From the NCBI RefSeq assembly GCF_000341105.1, contig NZ_ANBB01000057.1, positions 1 through 56,499 on the forward strand: a stretch of 56,499 nt of DNA. Direction: 5' to 3'. The notes beneath the pieces were generated by a model. The model searched no databases. It worked only from the letters and a program-made list of their open reading frames with translations, and was not told the DNA's origin. Positions 25,282 through 34,800 of the stretch are shown piece by piece. How positions within the stretch are numbered: position 1 is the stretch's first letter; every line of letters begins with the position of its first letter. This stretch comes from Nocardiopsis potens DSM 45234 (GTDB lineage Bacteria > Actinomycetota > Actinomycetes > Streptosporangiales > Streptosporangiaceae). Made by a program: the position numbers and the translations under genes.

Positions 25282-26082
25282 ATGGCGGCGGCGGTCGGCG
25301 GCCCGGGGCGCGGCCCCGGCATCGCGGTGATCATCCCGGCCAAGGACGAGGCGCGCCGGATCGGCGCCACCGTCCACGCGGCCCGCGGGCTCCCCGGAGC
25401 GGACCTGGTCGTCGTGGTCGACGACGGCTCCGCCGACGCGACCGCGGAGGTCGCCCGGGACGCCGGCGCCCGGGTGCTCCGGCACGGGCGCAACCGGGGC
25501 AAGGGCGCCGCCATGCAGAGCGGCGCGGAGGCCGTCCGGCTCCTGGAGGAGGGGCGCGAGGGCGGCCGGCCCCACCGGCACCTGCTCTTCCTCGACGCCG
25601 ACCTGGGCGCCACCGCCTCCGCGGCGGCGCCGCTGATCGGCCCGGTCGCCGCGGGCGAGGCGGACATGTCCATCGCGCTGTTCCCCGCCACCCGGCTGCG
25701 GCTCGGCGGGCACGGCTTCGTGGTGCGGCTGGCCCGCGAGGGCATCCGCCGGGCCACCGAATGGGAGCCGGAGCAGCCGCTCAGCGGGCAGCGCTGCATC
25801 ACCCGGGAGGCGTTCCGGTCGGCGCTCCCGCTGGCCCCCGGCTTCGGGGTGGAGACCGGCCTCACCATCGACGTGCTGCGCGGCGGCGGCCGGGTGGTGG
25901 AGGTGGAGGTGCCGATGGAGCACCGGGCCACCGGCACCGACCTCCGCGCCCAGCTGCACCGCGCGCGGCAGTTCGCCGACGTGGGCCGGGCGCTGGCCGC
26001 GCGGGGGATCGGATCCGCCCTGCGCCGGGGCGCGGTGTCGGTTTCCCGAAAGATCAAGCAAGATCGGGCAAAGTCGCCGTAG
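25282..26082 (+). CDS. Family 2 glycosyltransferase
   Basis: 266 aa GT-A fold. The nucleotide-binding motifs are IAVIIPAKDEARRIG, VVVVDDGSADATAEVA, the basic NRGKGAAMQSG loop and the metal-binding DxD in FLDADLGA. The acceptor side has LSGQRCITREAF and GFGVETGLTID. It lacks membrane helices. The arrangement recalls dolichyl- or polyprenyl-phosphate and glucosyl-phosphoglycerate type GT2 enzymes, but the substrate cannot be assigned. It starts 10 bases after the STAS stop. Confidence 0.9.
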   Translation: MAAAVGGPGRGPGIAVIIPAKDEARRIGATVHAARGLPGADLVVVVDDGSADATAEVARDAGARVLRHGRNRGKGAAMQSGAEAVRLLEEGREGGRPHRHLLFLDADLGATASAAAPLIGPVAAGEADMSIALFPATRLRLGGHGFVVRLAREGIRRATEWEPEQPLSGQRCITREAFRSALPLAPGFGVETGLTIDVLRGGGRVVEVEVPMEHRATGTDLRAQLHRARQFADVGRALAARGIGSALRRGAVSVSRKIKQDRAKSP

Positions 26083-26134
26083 AACCCGGCGAAGGCGCCC
26101 CTTTCGCTGCGCTCCGTGGCGGTAGGGTCGCAGC

Positions 26135-26698
26135 GTGCTCACTACGATCCTCGCGGTGCTCGGGCTGGTGGCGGGAGTGTGCGGTCTCGCCGTCGGCGGC
26201 TGGGCAGTGCTGAACATGCGCAAGACGATCCACGAATGCGAGGCGGTGGTCCGCCGGATACTCCCGGAGTCGGGCGGCGTCGATCCGCGGGCGGTGCGCG
26301 ACGTCGGCCTGGTGCGCTACGACGCGCTGGAGGAGATGTCCGGGGCCCGCTCGTTCTCCCTGGCGCTGCTGGACGCGGCGGGCGACGGCGTCGTGGTCAC
26401 CTCGATCAACGGCCGGACCGAGTCGCGGACCTACGCCAAGCTCATCGAGGCGGGCCGCTCCGAGGAGGCCCTCTCCCCGGAGGAGTACCGGGCGATCCGC
26501 TCGGCCCGGCTGGGCCGCGGACCCGGGGCCGGCGTCGGCGCCGCCTTCCCGGCGCCGGCCGAGGAGCCGGAGGAGCCCCCGGCGGCGGTGCGGCCGCTGG
26601 CGCCCCGGCCCCGCGCCGAGGCCGGGGAGGCGCCCCGCCCCGAGGCGCGGGAGGAACCCCGCGCCGAAGCCCGGGAAGCGACGCCGCCCCGGGTATAA
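26135..26698 (+). CDS. DUF4446 family membrane protein
   Basis: 187 aa. An N-terminal helix (ILAVLGLVAGVCGLAVGGWAVL) is followed by the DUF4446 core, recognisable by DVGLVRYDALEEMSGARSFSLALLDAAGDGVV and SINGRTESRTYAK. A 55-residue Pro/Ala/Glu/Arg-rich tail follows. Family function is unknown. It is commonly found next to pheA and serS in actinomycetes, as here. GTG 26135 has no strong Shine-Dalgarno. Confidence 0.88.
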   Translation: MLTTILAVLGLVAGVCGLAVGGWAVLNMRKTIHECEAVVRRILPESGGVDPRAVRDVGLVRYDALEEMSGARSFSLALLDAAGDGVVVTSINGRTESRTYAKLIEAGRSEEALSPEEYRAIRSARLGRGPGAGVGAAFPAPAEEPEEPPAAVRPLAPRPRAEAGEAPRPEAREEPRAEAREATPPRV

Positions 26699-26708
26699 CC
26701 TGCAGGAC

Positions 26709-27653
26709 ATGCGGAACCGCCACGCCTATCTCGGCCCTGAGGGGACCTTCACCGAAGCCGCCCTGCGCGCGCTGCTGCCCGACGCCGACACCGGGGACCT
26801 CGTCCCCTGTGCCGGCGTCGACGCGGTCTTCGGCGCGGTGCGCCGCGGGGAGGCGGCCACCGGGGTGGTGCCGCTGGAGAACTCGGTGGAGGGCGGCGTC
26901 CCCACCACCATGGCCGAGCTGATCAACGGCGAGCCGCTGCTGATCACCGCCGAGGTCGCGGTCCCGGTGGAGTTCACCCTGTTCGCCCGGGAGGGCACCG
27001 ACGCGGCCGGGGTCAAGCGGGTCGCCACGCACCCGCACGCGCTGGCCCAGTGCCGCCGCTGGCTGGCCGCGAACCTGCCGGACGCCGAGGCGCACACCGT
27101 GTCGTCCACGGCGGCCGCGGCGCAGGCGGTGGCCGAGCCCGGCGCCCCCTACGACGCGGCGATCTGCGCGCGCATCGCCGGGGAGCGCTACGGCCTGGTG
27201 CCGCTCGCCTCCGGCATCGGCGACCGCGCCGACGCCGCCACCCGCTTCGTGCAGCTGTCCCGGCCCGGGCCGCTGCCCGCGCCCACCGGCGCGGACCGCA
27301 CCTCGCTGGTGGTCTTCCTCGCCGACGACCACGCCGGGGCCCTGGCCGAGCTGCTCGACCAGTTCGCGGTGCGCGGGGTCAACCTGACCCGGCTGGAGTC
27401 CCGGCCCACCGGCGACGGGCTGGGCCGGTACTGCTTCTGCCTGGACGCCGACGGGCACGTCGCCGACGCCGCGCTGGGCGAGGCGCTGATGGGCCTCCGC
27501 CGGGTCTGCGCGGACGTGCGGTTCCTGGGCAGCTACCCGCGGGCCGACGAGAGCGCCGACCTCACCCCGTTCCTGCCGTCCCGGACCGCGTCCGAGGCCG
27601 ACTACCGGGCCGCGGCGCGCTGGCTGGAAGAGATCCGCTCCGGACGGGTGTGA
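26709..27653 (+). CDS. pheA: Prephenate dehydratase
   Basis: 314 aa monofunctional enzyme converting prephenate to phenylpyruvate for phenylalanine synthesis. The catalytic domain (1-185) begins YLGPEGTFTEAAL and has VVPLENSVEGGV and the Thr-containing SSTAAAAQAV region. The ACT domain (about 198-275) carries AGALAELLDQFAVRGVNLTRLESRP, the allosteric Phe-binding ESRP motif. It starts 10 bases after the DUF4446 stop. Its 3' end is overlapped by a possible small antisense gene. Confidence 0.97.
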   Translation: MRNRHAYLGPEGTFTEAALRALLPDADTGDLVPCAGVDAVFGAVRRGEAATGVVPLENSVEGGVPTTMAELINGEPLLITAEVAVPVEFTLFAREGTDAAGVKRVATHPHALAQCRRWLAANLPDAEAHTVSSTAAAAQAVAEPGAPYDAAICARIAGERYGLVPLASGIGDRADAATRFVQLSRPGPLPAPTGADRTSLVVFLADDHAGALAELLDQFAVRGVNLTRLESRPTGDGLGRYCFCLDADGHVADAALGEALMGLRRVCADVRFLGSYPRADESADLTPFLPSRTASEADYRAAARWLEEIRSGRV

Positions 27654-27813
27654 CCCCGGCCTCCTCCGCCAGCGCGGCCCGCACCAGCTCGCCGCGGAGC
27701 GCCTTGGCCAGCGCGGCGTCGTTCGGCGCGGCCTCCGCCAGCCGCTCCAGCGCGGCCAGCAGCTCCTCGGCGGTCATGTCGCTCAGCGCCTTCGCCGGCC
27801 AGATCTGCGTCAT
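27562..27813 (-). CDS. Small helical hypothetical protein overlapping pheA 3' end
   Basis: 83 aa starting MTQIWPAKALSDMTAEELLA. Residues 10-60 form an amphipathic helical hairpin with regular Leu/Ala spacing (EELLAALERLAEAAPNDAAL, ALRGELVRAALAEE). The last 25 residues are low-complexity where the frame runs antisense to pheA by 92 bases. It lies 60 bases downstream of the GNAT gene on the same strand, so an operon is plausible. GGGGGA precedes the ATG. No family recognised. A chance ORF cannot be excluded. Confidence 0.45.
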   Translation of the reverse strand: MTQIWPAKALSDMTAEELLAALERLAEAAPNDAALAKALRGELVRAALAEEAGVTPVRSGSLPASAPRPGSRPRTRSGTAGTG

Positions 27814-27873
27814 CACGGGCACGTCCCCCTCTTCGGCTCCTCGTTCACCAGGGGACACGGGGCAGGGCGCGGA

Positions 27874-28611
27874 TCATGACGCGGACACGGCGGAATTCTT
27901 CGTGCCTTCTCCGGATCCGTCCTCCCCGGGCCCGCTCTCCCCGGGCCCGTCCTCCGCGGCGTCCGCGCCGAACATGTCCAGGCACCGGGAGACGCCCTCG
28001 GCCCGGACCGGCACGGTGCGGTGCCGCTCCCAGTCCGCCCGCTCCAGCAGCAGCCGGACCTCCCCGCGGCGGCGCCCGTCGACCGCGAGCCGCCCGGTGC
28101 CGTTGGTCCGGTAGCCGAGCTTGCGGGAGACCGCCAGCGACGCCGGGTTGTCGCTCATCGCCGCGCTGCGCGCGGTCTCCGCGCCCAGCTCGGCGAAGCC
28201 CAGGTGCAGCACGGCGGCGCGCATCTCGGTGCCGTACCCCCGCCCGTGGTGCTCCAGGCCCAGCCAGGAGCCGGTGTCGAAGTCGCGGACCAGGCCGAAG
28301 TCCTCCGCGGCGATCTCCTGGATCCCGATCGGGGCGCCGCCGGCGAACACCACCAGCGGGAGCCGCCACCGCTGCGGGTCCCACTCGCCGAGCAGCTTCC
28401 AGAAGTGGGCCATCACCCGCCGCCCGCGCTCGGCGGGCGGGCAGTCGGTCCACGGGAACGCGAACGGCATGGAGCCGGGTTCGTGCACCCCGCGCGCGGC
28501 CGTGCCGGCCAGCGCGTCCAGCTCCGCCAGGTCGGGCAGGCGCAGTTCCAGCCGGGGCGTGCACAGCCGCAGCCCGTACAGGGGCCAATGGGTCAGTTCC
28601 ATCTCCCGCAT
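27874..28611 (-). CDS. GNAT-family N-acetyltransferase
   Basis: 245 aa with a RimJ/RimL-like GNAT fold: LRLCTPRLELRLPDLAELDAL at the N-terminus, GIQEIAAEDFGLV, then the acetyl-CoA loop LGLEHHGRGYGTEMRAAVLHLGF and NPASLAVSRKLGYRTNGTGRL. It is expected to acetylate an amine or protein N-terminus. The substrate is unknown. The C-terminal 40 residues are Gly/Glu/Pro-rich and probably disordered. Divergent from serS with a short shared promoter region. Confidence 0.92.
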   Translation of the reverse strand: MREMELTHWPLYGLRLCTPRLELRLPDLAELDALAGTAARGVHEPGSMPFAFPWTDCPPAERGRRVMAHFWKLLGEWDPQRWRLPLVVFAGGAPIGIQEIAAEDFGLVRDFDTGSWLGLEHHGRGYGTEMRAAVLHLGFAELGAETARSAAMSDNPASLAVSRKLGYRTNGTGRLAVDGRRRGEVRLLLERADWERHRTVPVRAEGVSRCLDMFGADAAEDGPGESGPGEDGSGEGTKNSAVSAS

Positions 28612-28685
28612 TGTGCTCCGGTGCAGGTGGGATCGCCACGGGTTATCGCCGTGCGGCGGTGCCCGGGGGCCGGTAGCCTGCAGAC

Positions 28686-29951
28686 GTGATCGACCTCCGT
28701 GCTCTCCGCGACGACCCTGACCGACTCCGCGCCTCGCAGCGCGCCCGAGGGGAAGACGACTCCGTCGTCGACCGGCTGCTCGACCTGGACTCCTCGCGCC
28801 GCGCCGCGCTGTCCCGCTTCGAGACGCTGCGCGCCGAGCAGAAGAGCGTGGGGAAGTCCGTCTCCAAGGCCTCCCCGGAGGAGCGGGAGGAGCTGCTCGC
28901 CAAGGCCAAGGGCCTGGCCGCCCAGGTGAAGGAGGCCGAGGCGGAGGCCGACCGGATCGCCGCCGACCTCGACGGCGTGCTGTCCGGCGTGCCGAACCTG
29001 GTCGAGGAGGGCGCCCCCGAGGGCGGCGTGGACGACTTCCGGGTCCTGGAGGAGGTCGGCGCGCCCCGCGAGTTCGACTTCACCCCCCGCGACCACCTGG
29101 AGCTGGGCGAGATGCTCGGCGCCATCGACACCGACCGCGGCGCCAAGGTGTCCGGCGCCCGGTTCTACTTCCTCACCGGCGTCGGCGCCATGCTGGAGCT
29201 GGGGCTGCTCAACATGGCGATGCGCCAGGCGGTCTCCAACGGGTTCACCCCGATGATCCCGCCGGTGCTGGTCAAGCCGGAGACGATGGAGGGCACCGGG
29301 TTCCTCGGCGCGCACGCCGACGAGGTGTACCGGCTCCCCGCCGACGACCTCTACCTGGTGGGCACCTCGGAGGTGCCGCTGGCCGGCTACCGCTCCGGGG
29401 AGATCCTGGACGCCGACGGCCTGGCCGAGCGGTACGTCGGCTGGTCGTCCTGCTTCCGCCGGGAGGCCGGCTCCTACGGCAAGGACACCCGCGGCATCAT
29501 CCGGGTGCACCAGTTCAACAAGGTGGAGATGTTCGTCTACACCCGCCCCGAGGACGCCCACGAGGAGCACCTGCGGCTGCTCGCCTGGGAGCGGGAGATG
29601 CTGGACAAGCTGGAGCTGCCCTACCGGGTGGTCGACATCGCCGGCGGCGACCTGGGCGCCAGCGCCGCGCGCAAGTACGACTGCGAGGCGTGGGTGCCCA
29701 CCCAGGGCCGCTACCGGGAGCTCACCTCCACCTCCAACTGCACCGACTTCCAGGCGCGGCGGCTGAACATCCGCTACCGGGACGCCGACGGCAAGCCGCG
29801 GTTCGCCGCCACGCTCAACGGCACCCTGGCCACCACCCGGTGGATCGTCGCCATCCTGGAGAACCACCAGCAGGCCGACGGGTCCGTGGTGGTGCCCGCG
29901 GCGCTCCGCCCCTTCGTCGGCCGGGACGTCCTGGAGCCGGTGAAGAAGTAG
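28686..29951 (+). CDS. serS: Seryl-tRNA synthetase
   Basis: 421 aa class II synthetase. The N-terminal coiled-coil arm (about 30-105) binds the long variable arm of tRNA-Ser. The catalytic core has motif 1 around [17 protein letters not shown], motif 2 [14 protein letters not shown] and motif 3 [15 protein letters not shown]. It charges tRNA-Ser, and a tRNA-Ser gene lies 5.3 kb downstream. The GTG start is 6 bases after the -10-like TAGCCT (28674-28679), suggesting a leaderless mRNA. Confidence 0.98.
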   Translation: MIDLRALRDDPDRLRASQRARGEDDSVVDRLLDLDSSRRAALSRFETLRAEQKSVGKSVSKASPEEREELLAKAKGLAAQVKEAEAEADRIAADLDGVLSGVPNLVEEGAPEGGVDDFRVLEEVGAPREFDFTPRDHLELGEMLGAIDTDRGAKVSGARFYFLTGVGAMLELGLLNMAMRQAVSNGFTPMIPPVLVKPETMEGTGFLGAHADEVYRLPADDLYLVGTSEVPLAGYRSGEILDADGLAERYVGWSSCFRREAGSYGKDTRGIIRVHQFNKVEMFVYTRPEDAHEEHLRLLAWEREMLDKLELPYRVVDIAGGDLGASAARKYDCEAWVPTQGRYRELTSTSNCTDFQARRLNIRYRDADGKPRFAATLNGTLATTRWIVAILENHQQADGSVVVPAALRPFVGRDVLEPVKK

Positions 29952-30033
29952 CCGGGGCAGGTGGCCGGAACGGAAGCGGGGCGGGGCCGGTCACCGGCCC
30001 CGCCCCACCGCGCTCTCCGGCTACAGGTAGGGC

Positions 30034-30585
30034 CTACAGGTAGGGCCCGGAGGGCTGCGCGGGACCGCTCTGCTCGCCGCGGACCGCCCCCTGCGGCAGC
30101 GCCTTGCGCATGTTCTCCAGCTGCGCCCGCGCCGCCATCTGCTGCGCGAACAGGGTGGTCTGGATGCCGTGGAAGAGGCCCTCCAGCCACCCCACCAGCT
30201 GGGCCTGGGCGATCCGCAGCTCGGCCTCGCTGGGGGTGTTGCCGTCGGTGAACGGCAGGGTCAGCCGGTCCAGCTCCTCGACGAGCTCCGGGGCCAGGCC
30301 GTCCTCCAGCTCCTTTATGGAGTTGGCGTGGATCTCCCGCAGCCGCGCCCGGCTGGCCTCGTCCAGCGGCGCGGCCTTCACCTCCTCCAGCAGCTGGCGG
30401 ATCATGCTGCCGATCCGCATCACCTTGGCGGGCTGCTCCACCATCTCGCTGAGCGGGCGCGGCTGCTCGCCCTCCTCGCCGCCCGGCTCGCCCCCGGCGG
30501 GGCCGCCGGCGCCGACGATCAGCACCTGCGGGTGCTGCTCCCCGCTGCCGCCGCCATTGGGATCTTCGTTCAAACCGCTGTTCAT
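30034..30585 (-). CDS. bpa: Bacterial proteasome activator Bpa
   Basis: 183 aa. A disordered N-terminal third is followed by a four-helix bundle (about 45-165: SEMVEQPAKVMRIGSMIRQL, LDEASRARLREIHANSIKEL, ELRIAQAQLVGWLEGLFHGI). The extreme C-terminus is GPYL, equivalent to the GQYL tail that docks into the 20S proteasome in mycobacterial Bpa. It stimulates ATP-independent degradation. The proteasome genes themselves are outside the window. ATG 30585 has GAGGTG upstream. GTG 30588 is an alternative. Confidence 0.95.
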   Translation of the reverse strand: MNSGLNEDPNGGGSGEQHPQVLIVGAGGPAGGEPGGEEGEQPRPLSEMVEQPAKVMRIGSMIRQLLEEVKAAPLDEASRARLREIHANSIKELEDGLAPELVEELDRLTLPFTDGNTPSEAELRIAQAQLVGWLEGLFHGIQTTLFAQQMAARAQLENMRKALPQGAVRGEQSGPAQPSGPYL

Positions 30586-30626
30586 CACAGGCTTCACCTC
30601 GTGGACGATCGGAACCCGGGACAGGG

Positions 30627-31613
30627 TCACGCGGTGGTGAGCACGATCTTCCCGACGTGCGTGCTCGACTCCATGACGCGGTGCGCCTCCGCCGCCCGGG
30701 GGAGGGGGAGGTACCGGTCGATGACGGGACGGACGGTCCCCGCGTCGACCAGGGGCCATACGTGCTCCGCCACGCCCGCGACGATACCCGCCTTCTCCGC
30801 CGCGGGGCGGGACCGCAGGGTGGTCGCGTGCACCGACAGCCGCTTCACCAGCATCCGCCCCAGGTCCAGCTCGGCCTTGCGGCCGCCCATCAGGCCGATG
30901 ACGACGATCCGGCCGCCCACGGCCAGCGACCGCAGGTTCGGGTCGAGGTAGGAGGCGCCCATGATGTCCAGCACCACGTCGGCGCCGGCCCCGCCGGTCT
31001 CCTCCTTGACCCGCGCGGGGAAGTCCTCGGTGCGGTAGTCGATCGCGGCGTCGGCGCCCAGCTCCAGGCAGCGGCGGAGCTTCTCCGCACTGCCCGCGGT
31101 GGTCACCACCCGGGCGCCGAAGGCGCGGGCGAGCTGGATCGCGAAGGTGCCGATGCCGCTGCCGCCGCCGTGCACCAGCAGGGTCTCGCCGGCCTTGAGC
31201 CGGCCCGTCATGAACACGTTGGACCACACCGTCGCGGCCACCTCCGGCAGCGCGGCGGCCTCGGCCGGGTCCACCCCCTCGGGGATGCGCAGCAGCTGCC
31301 CGGCGGGGACGGCGACCCGCTCGGCGTAGCCGCCGCCGGTCAGCAGCGCGCACGCCCGGTCGCCGACCGCCCAGCCGGAGCCCTCTGCGCCGGGCCCCAG
31401 CGCGGCGATCCGCCCGGAGCACTCCAGGCCGGGGTAGGGGGAGGCGCCCGGCGGCGGATCGTAGGAGCCCTGGCGCTGGTTGACGTCGGCCCGGTTCACT
31501 CCGGCGGCGGCGACGTCCAGCAGCACCTCGCCCTCCCCGGGAACCGGGTCGGGCACCTCGCTCCACCGCAGGACGTCGGGGCCGCCCGGCCCACTGATCT
31601 CGATCGCGTGCAT
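30627..31613 (-). CDS. NAD(P)H-quinone oxidoreductase (zinc-independent MDR)
   Basis: 328 aa, medium-chain dehydrogenase/reductase of the quinone oxidoreductase/PIG3 type. The features are AAGVNRADVNQRQGSY, GLECSGRIAALG, AALPEVAATVWSNVF and the cofactor motif HGGGSGIGTFAIQLARAFGARVV. It lacks the zinc-binding Cys/His residues of alcohol dehydrogenases. It reduces quinones or enones with NADPH. Its stop is 41 bases before bpa on the same strand. It diverges from the large ATPase gene. Confidence 0.94.
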   Translation of the reverse strand: MHAIEISGPGGPDVLRWSEVPDPVPGEGEVLLDVAAAGVNRADVNQRQGSYDPPPGASPYPGLECSGRIAALGPGAEGSGWAVGDRACALLTGGGYAERVAVPAGQLLRIPEGVDPAEAAALPEVAATVWSNVFMTGRLKAGETLLVHGGGSGIGTFAIQLARAFGARVVTTAGSAEKLRRCLELGADAAIDYRTEDFPARVKEETGGAGADVVLDIMGASYLDPNLRSLAVGGRIVVIGLMGGRKAELDLGRMLVKRLSVHATTLRSRPAAEKAGIVAGVAEHVWPLVDAGTVRPVIDRYLPLPRAAEAHRVMESSTHVGKIVLTTA

Positions 31614-31812
31614 GACCTGAACGCTACCCACCGGGCGCGGTGGTGGTTCGGGCTGGATGCCGTGCTTTTGCCGCCGGGTTCTATCTTTGTTGACGGAGAT
31701 GGGAAAACAGACGACGCTGGGTGCCCGCAGCCCCGTCCCCCGCCCCCGCGGAGGCCGGCGCCCCCGCGTCGTCACGCTTACGCCCCTGAAAAGCGTCTTG
31801 AGGAGAACCTCG

Positions 31813-34800
31813 GTGGCACAGAGAGATCACGACGGCCCGGAGCAGCCGACTCCGCGTCCGCCGGAGGACGGGCGTGACCACGGGGCTGCCGATCAGCCGG
31901 GTGCGGAGGGCGCGGGCCACGGCTGGCAGGCCCCCGTCATGTCGCCCTCGGACCAGTGGTTCGGCGACGGCGGCGCGCTGCCGCCGCCCCCGCCCTACGC
32001 GGTGGGCGGGGCGCCCGGCGCGGAGGCGCCGGTCCCGGCCGCCTTCCCCTCGCCCGAGCCGCCCTCGTTCCCGTCCCCGGAGCCGGCAGCGGAGCAGGCG
32101 GCGGAGGCGCCGGCCCCCGATCCCGAACCGGCCGCCGAGCCGTCCCCCGCGCCGTCCCCGGAGCCCGAGCCCGCCCCGGAACCGCAGAGCGCGCCGACCG
32201 CGGAGGCGGCACCGGCGCCCGCGCCCGCGCCTGCGCCGGAGTCGGCCCCTGCACCGGCTCCGGAGCCGACCTCCGCGCCCGCACCCGCCCCCGCTCCGGA
32301 GCCGGCGCGCGAGGCCTCCGGGCCGCAGGCGCCGCCCCCGGCCCGGCCGCAGCAGTACGCCGCCCCGGCGGCTCCGCAGCCGCCGCGGAACGCCCCGCAC
32401 CCGCCGCCCCCGGGCCCGCAGGTGCGGCAGGGCGCCCCGATGCCGCCCGGGCCCTACGGGCCGCCGCCCGGCGGTCCGCGGCCGCCGCACCCGCAGCGGC
32501 CTCCGCAGGGCCCTCCGCCGCCGCAGTACCGGCAGCCGCAGAACGGGCAGCCGCCGCACCCGCCGCAGGGACCGCACCAGGGGCCTCCTCCGGGGCGTCC
32601 CCCGCACGCGCCGCAGCGTTCCCCGCAGGGGCCGCCGGTGCCGCCCGGGCACCCGCAGCAGAGGCCGCAGCAGCCCCCGCAGCCGCCCGTCCGCGACGAC
32701 CGGCGCCCGCCGGCGACCGGTCCGAGGCCGGGAGCGCCCGGTCCCGTTCCGCCGCCCGCTCCGCAGGCCCCGGCGCCCCAGCCGGTCCCCGCCGCCGAGG
32801 AGCGCGCCTCCGACGTGCCCGAGCCCGAGCAGCTGCCGCCGCTCGGCGCCGAGCCGTCCGCGGCCCCCGCCGAGGAGCGGCAGGGGGACGACGCGTTCGA
32901 CCCGGCCGAGATGACCGTGCGCCTGGGCGCCCCCGACCCGGTGCCCGCCGCCGAGCCGCTCCCCGAGACCCCGGCCGCGGAGCACGCCGAGCCTTCCGGG
33001 CCCCCCGGGCCCTCGGCGTACACCGAGCCCTCCGAACCTTCCGTGTCTTCCGGGAGCGCCGTCCGGGCGGACGAGGAGGAGGACGGCGAGGACGACGAGT
33101 TCGAGTCCACCGTCCGCCTCCAGCCCGGGGCGGCCGCTCCGGACAGCGCCACCGTCCGCCTCGGAGCGGGGCCGCGCGACTCGGCGCTGGCCGAGCGGCT
33201 CGGCGAGGCGGCCCCGCCCGCCGACGCCGCGGCTCCCCCCGCCCCGGCGGAGGAGGCCCCGCAGCAGTGGGAGCAGGCCCCCGCAGCGGCGCCGGAGGCG
33301 CCGCAGTGGGACGCGTCGGCCGCCTATGCGGAGAGCGGCGCCCAGCCGGCGCAGCAGTGGGAGCGGCCATCGGACGAGGCGGAGCAGTGGGGCCCGGCGG
33401 CTCCCGCCGAGGCGCCGCAGCCCGCTCCGCAGCAGTGGGAGCAGGCTCCCGAGGTGCCGCAGTGGGACGCGTCGGCCGCCTATGCGGAGAGCGGCGCCCA
33501 GCCCGCGCAGCAGTGGGAGCAGCCGCCAGCCGAGGCGGTGCGGCCCGCCGCCGAGACCGGTGGTCACTCCCCCTACCAGTGGGACCAGGCGCCGGCCGAG
33601 GCCGCGCAGCCCGCCGCCGAGACCGGCGGTCAGGCCGGGTACCAGTGGGAGCAGGCTCCGCCCGCTCCCGCGGAGGCCTCCCAGGAGTGGCAGCAGAGCG
33701 CGGCCCCGGCCGCGGCGGAACCCTCCGACCAGTGGCGGCAGTGGGAGCAGGCCGCTCCCGCGCCCGCCCAGGAGCAGGCGTGGTGGGACCCGTCGGCCGC
33801 TCCCGCCCAGCCGCAGCCGTCCGCCGCGGAGAGCGGCGGTCAGCAGCCGTACCAGTGGGACCAGGCGCCGGCCGAGGCCGCGCAGCCCGCCGCGGAGAGC
33901 GGTGGCCGGCAGCCCTACCAGTGGGACCAGGCGCAGCCTCAGGCCGAGGCGGCGCGGCCCGCCGCCGAGACCGGCGGCCAGTCCCCCTACCAGTGGGACC
34001 AGGTGCTCGCCGGGACCGAGCAGCCCGCCCCGCAGGCGGCCCCCGCTCCGCAGCAGTGGGAGCGGCCCGCCGATCAGGGGTGGGCGCAGCAGGCCCCGTA
34101 CCAGCCGCAGTACCCGGCGACCGGCGGGCAGCAGCCGTATCCGCAGCAGGGGCAGCCGCCCCAGGCCCAGCAGCCGCAGATGCAGCCGGTCCAGCAGCCC
34201 TACGAGCAGCCGCCGGTGCCGCAGGGGCCGGAGGACCTGGACACCGCCGCGCTGGTCCGCGGCGGCGGGGCGCGGAAGAACAAGCCCGGCAAGGGCTGGC
34301 GCAAGGCCGTGCACGCCATGTCCCTCGGGCTGGTCAACCCGGGGGAGTCGGCGGCGGACAAGCGGCGCAACGAGCTCGTCGCGCGGGCGCGCACGCACGT
34401 CGCGGGCGGGCACCACCGGGTGGCGGTGCTCAGCCTCAAGGGCGGGGTCGGCAAGACGACGACCACTGTCGCGCTGGGCTCGATGCTGGCGTCGCTCCGC
34501 GGCGACCGGGTGCTCGCCGTCGACGCCAACCCCGACCGCGGGACGCTCTCCGACAAGGTCCGGCTGGAGACCGCCGCGACCATCCGCGACCTGCTCAACG
34601 AGCAGCACATGATCACCCGCTACGCCGACATCCGCGGGTTCACCTCGCAGGCGATGAGCCGGCTGGAGATCCTCGCCTCCGACCGCGACCCCGCGGTCTC
34701 CGAGGCGTTCAGCGAGTCGGACTACCGGGAGGTCTCCCGGCTGCTGGAGCACTACTACTCCATCTGCCTGACCGACTGCGGGACCGGCCTGCTGCACTCG

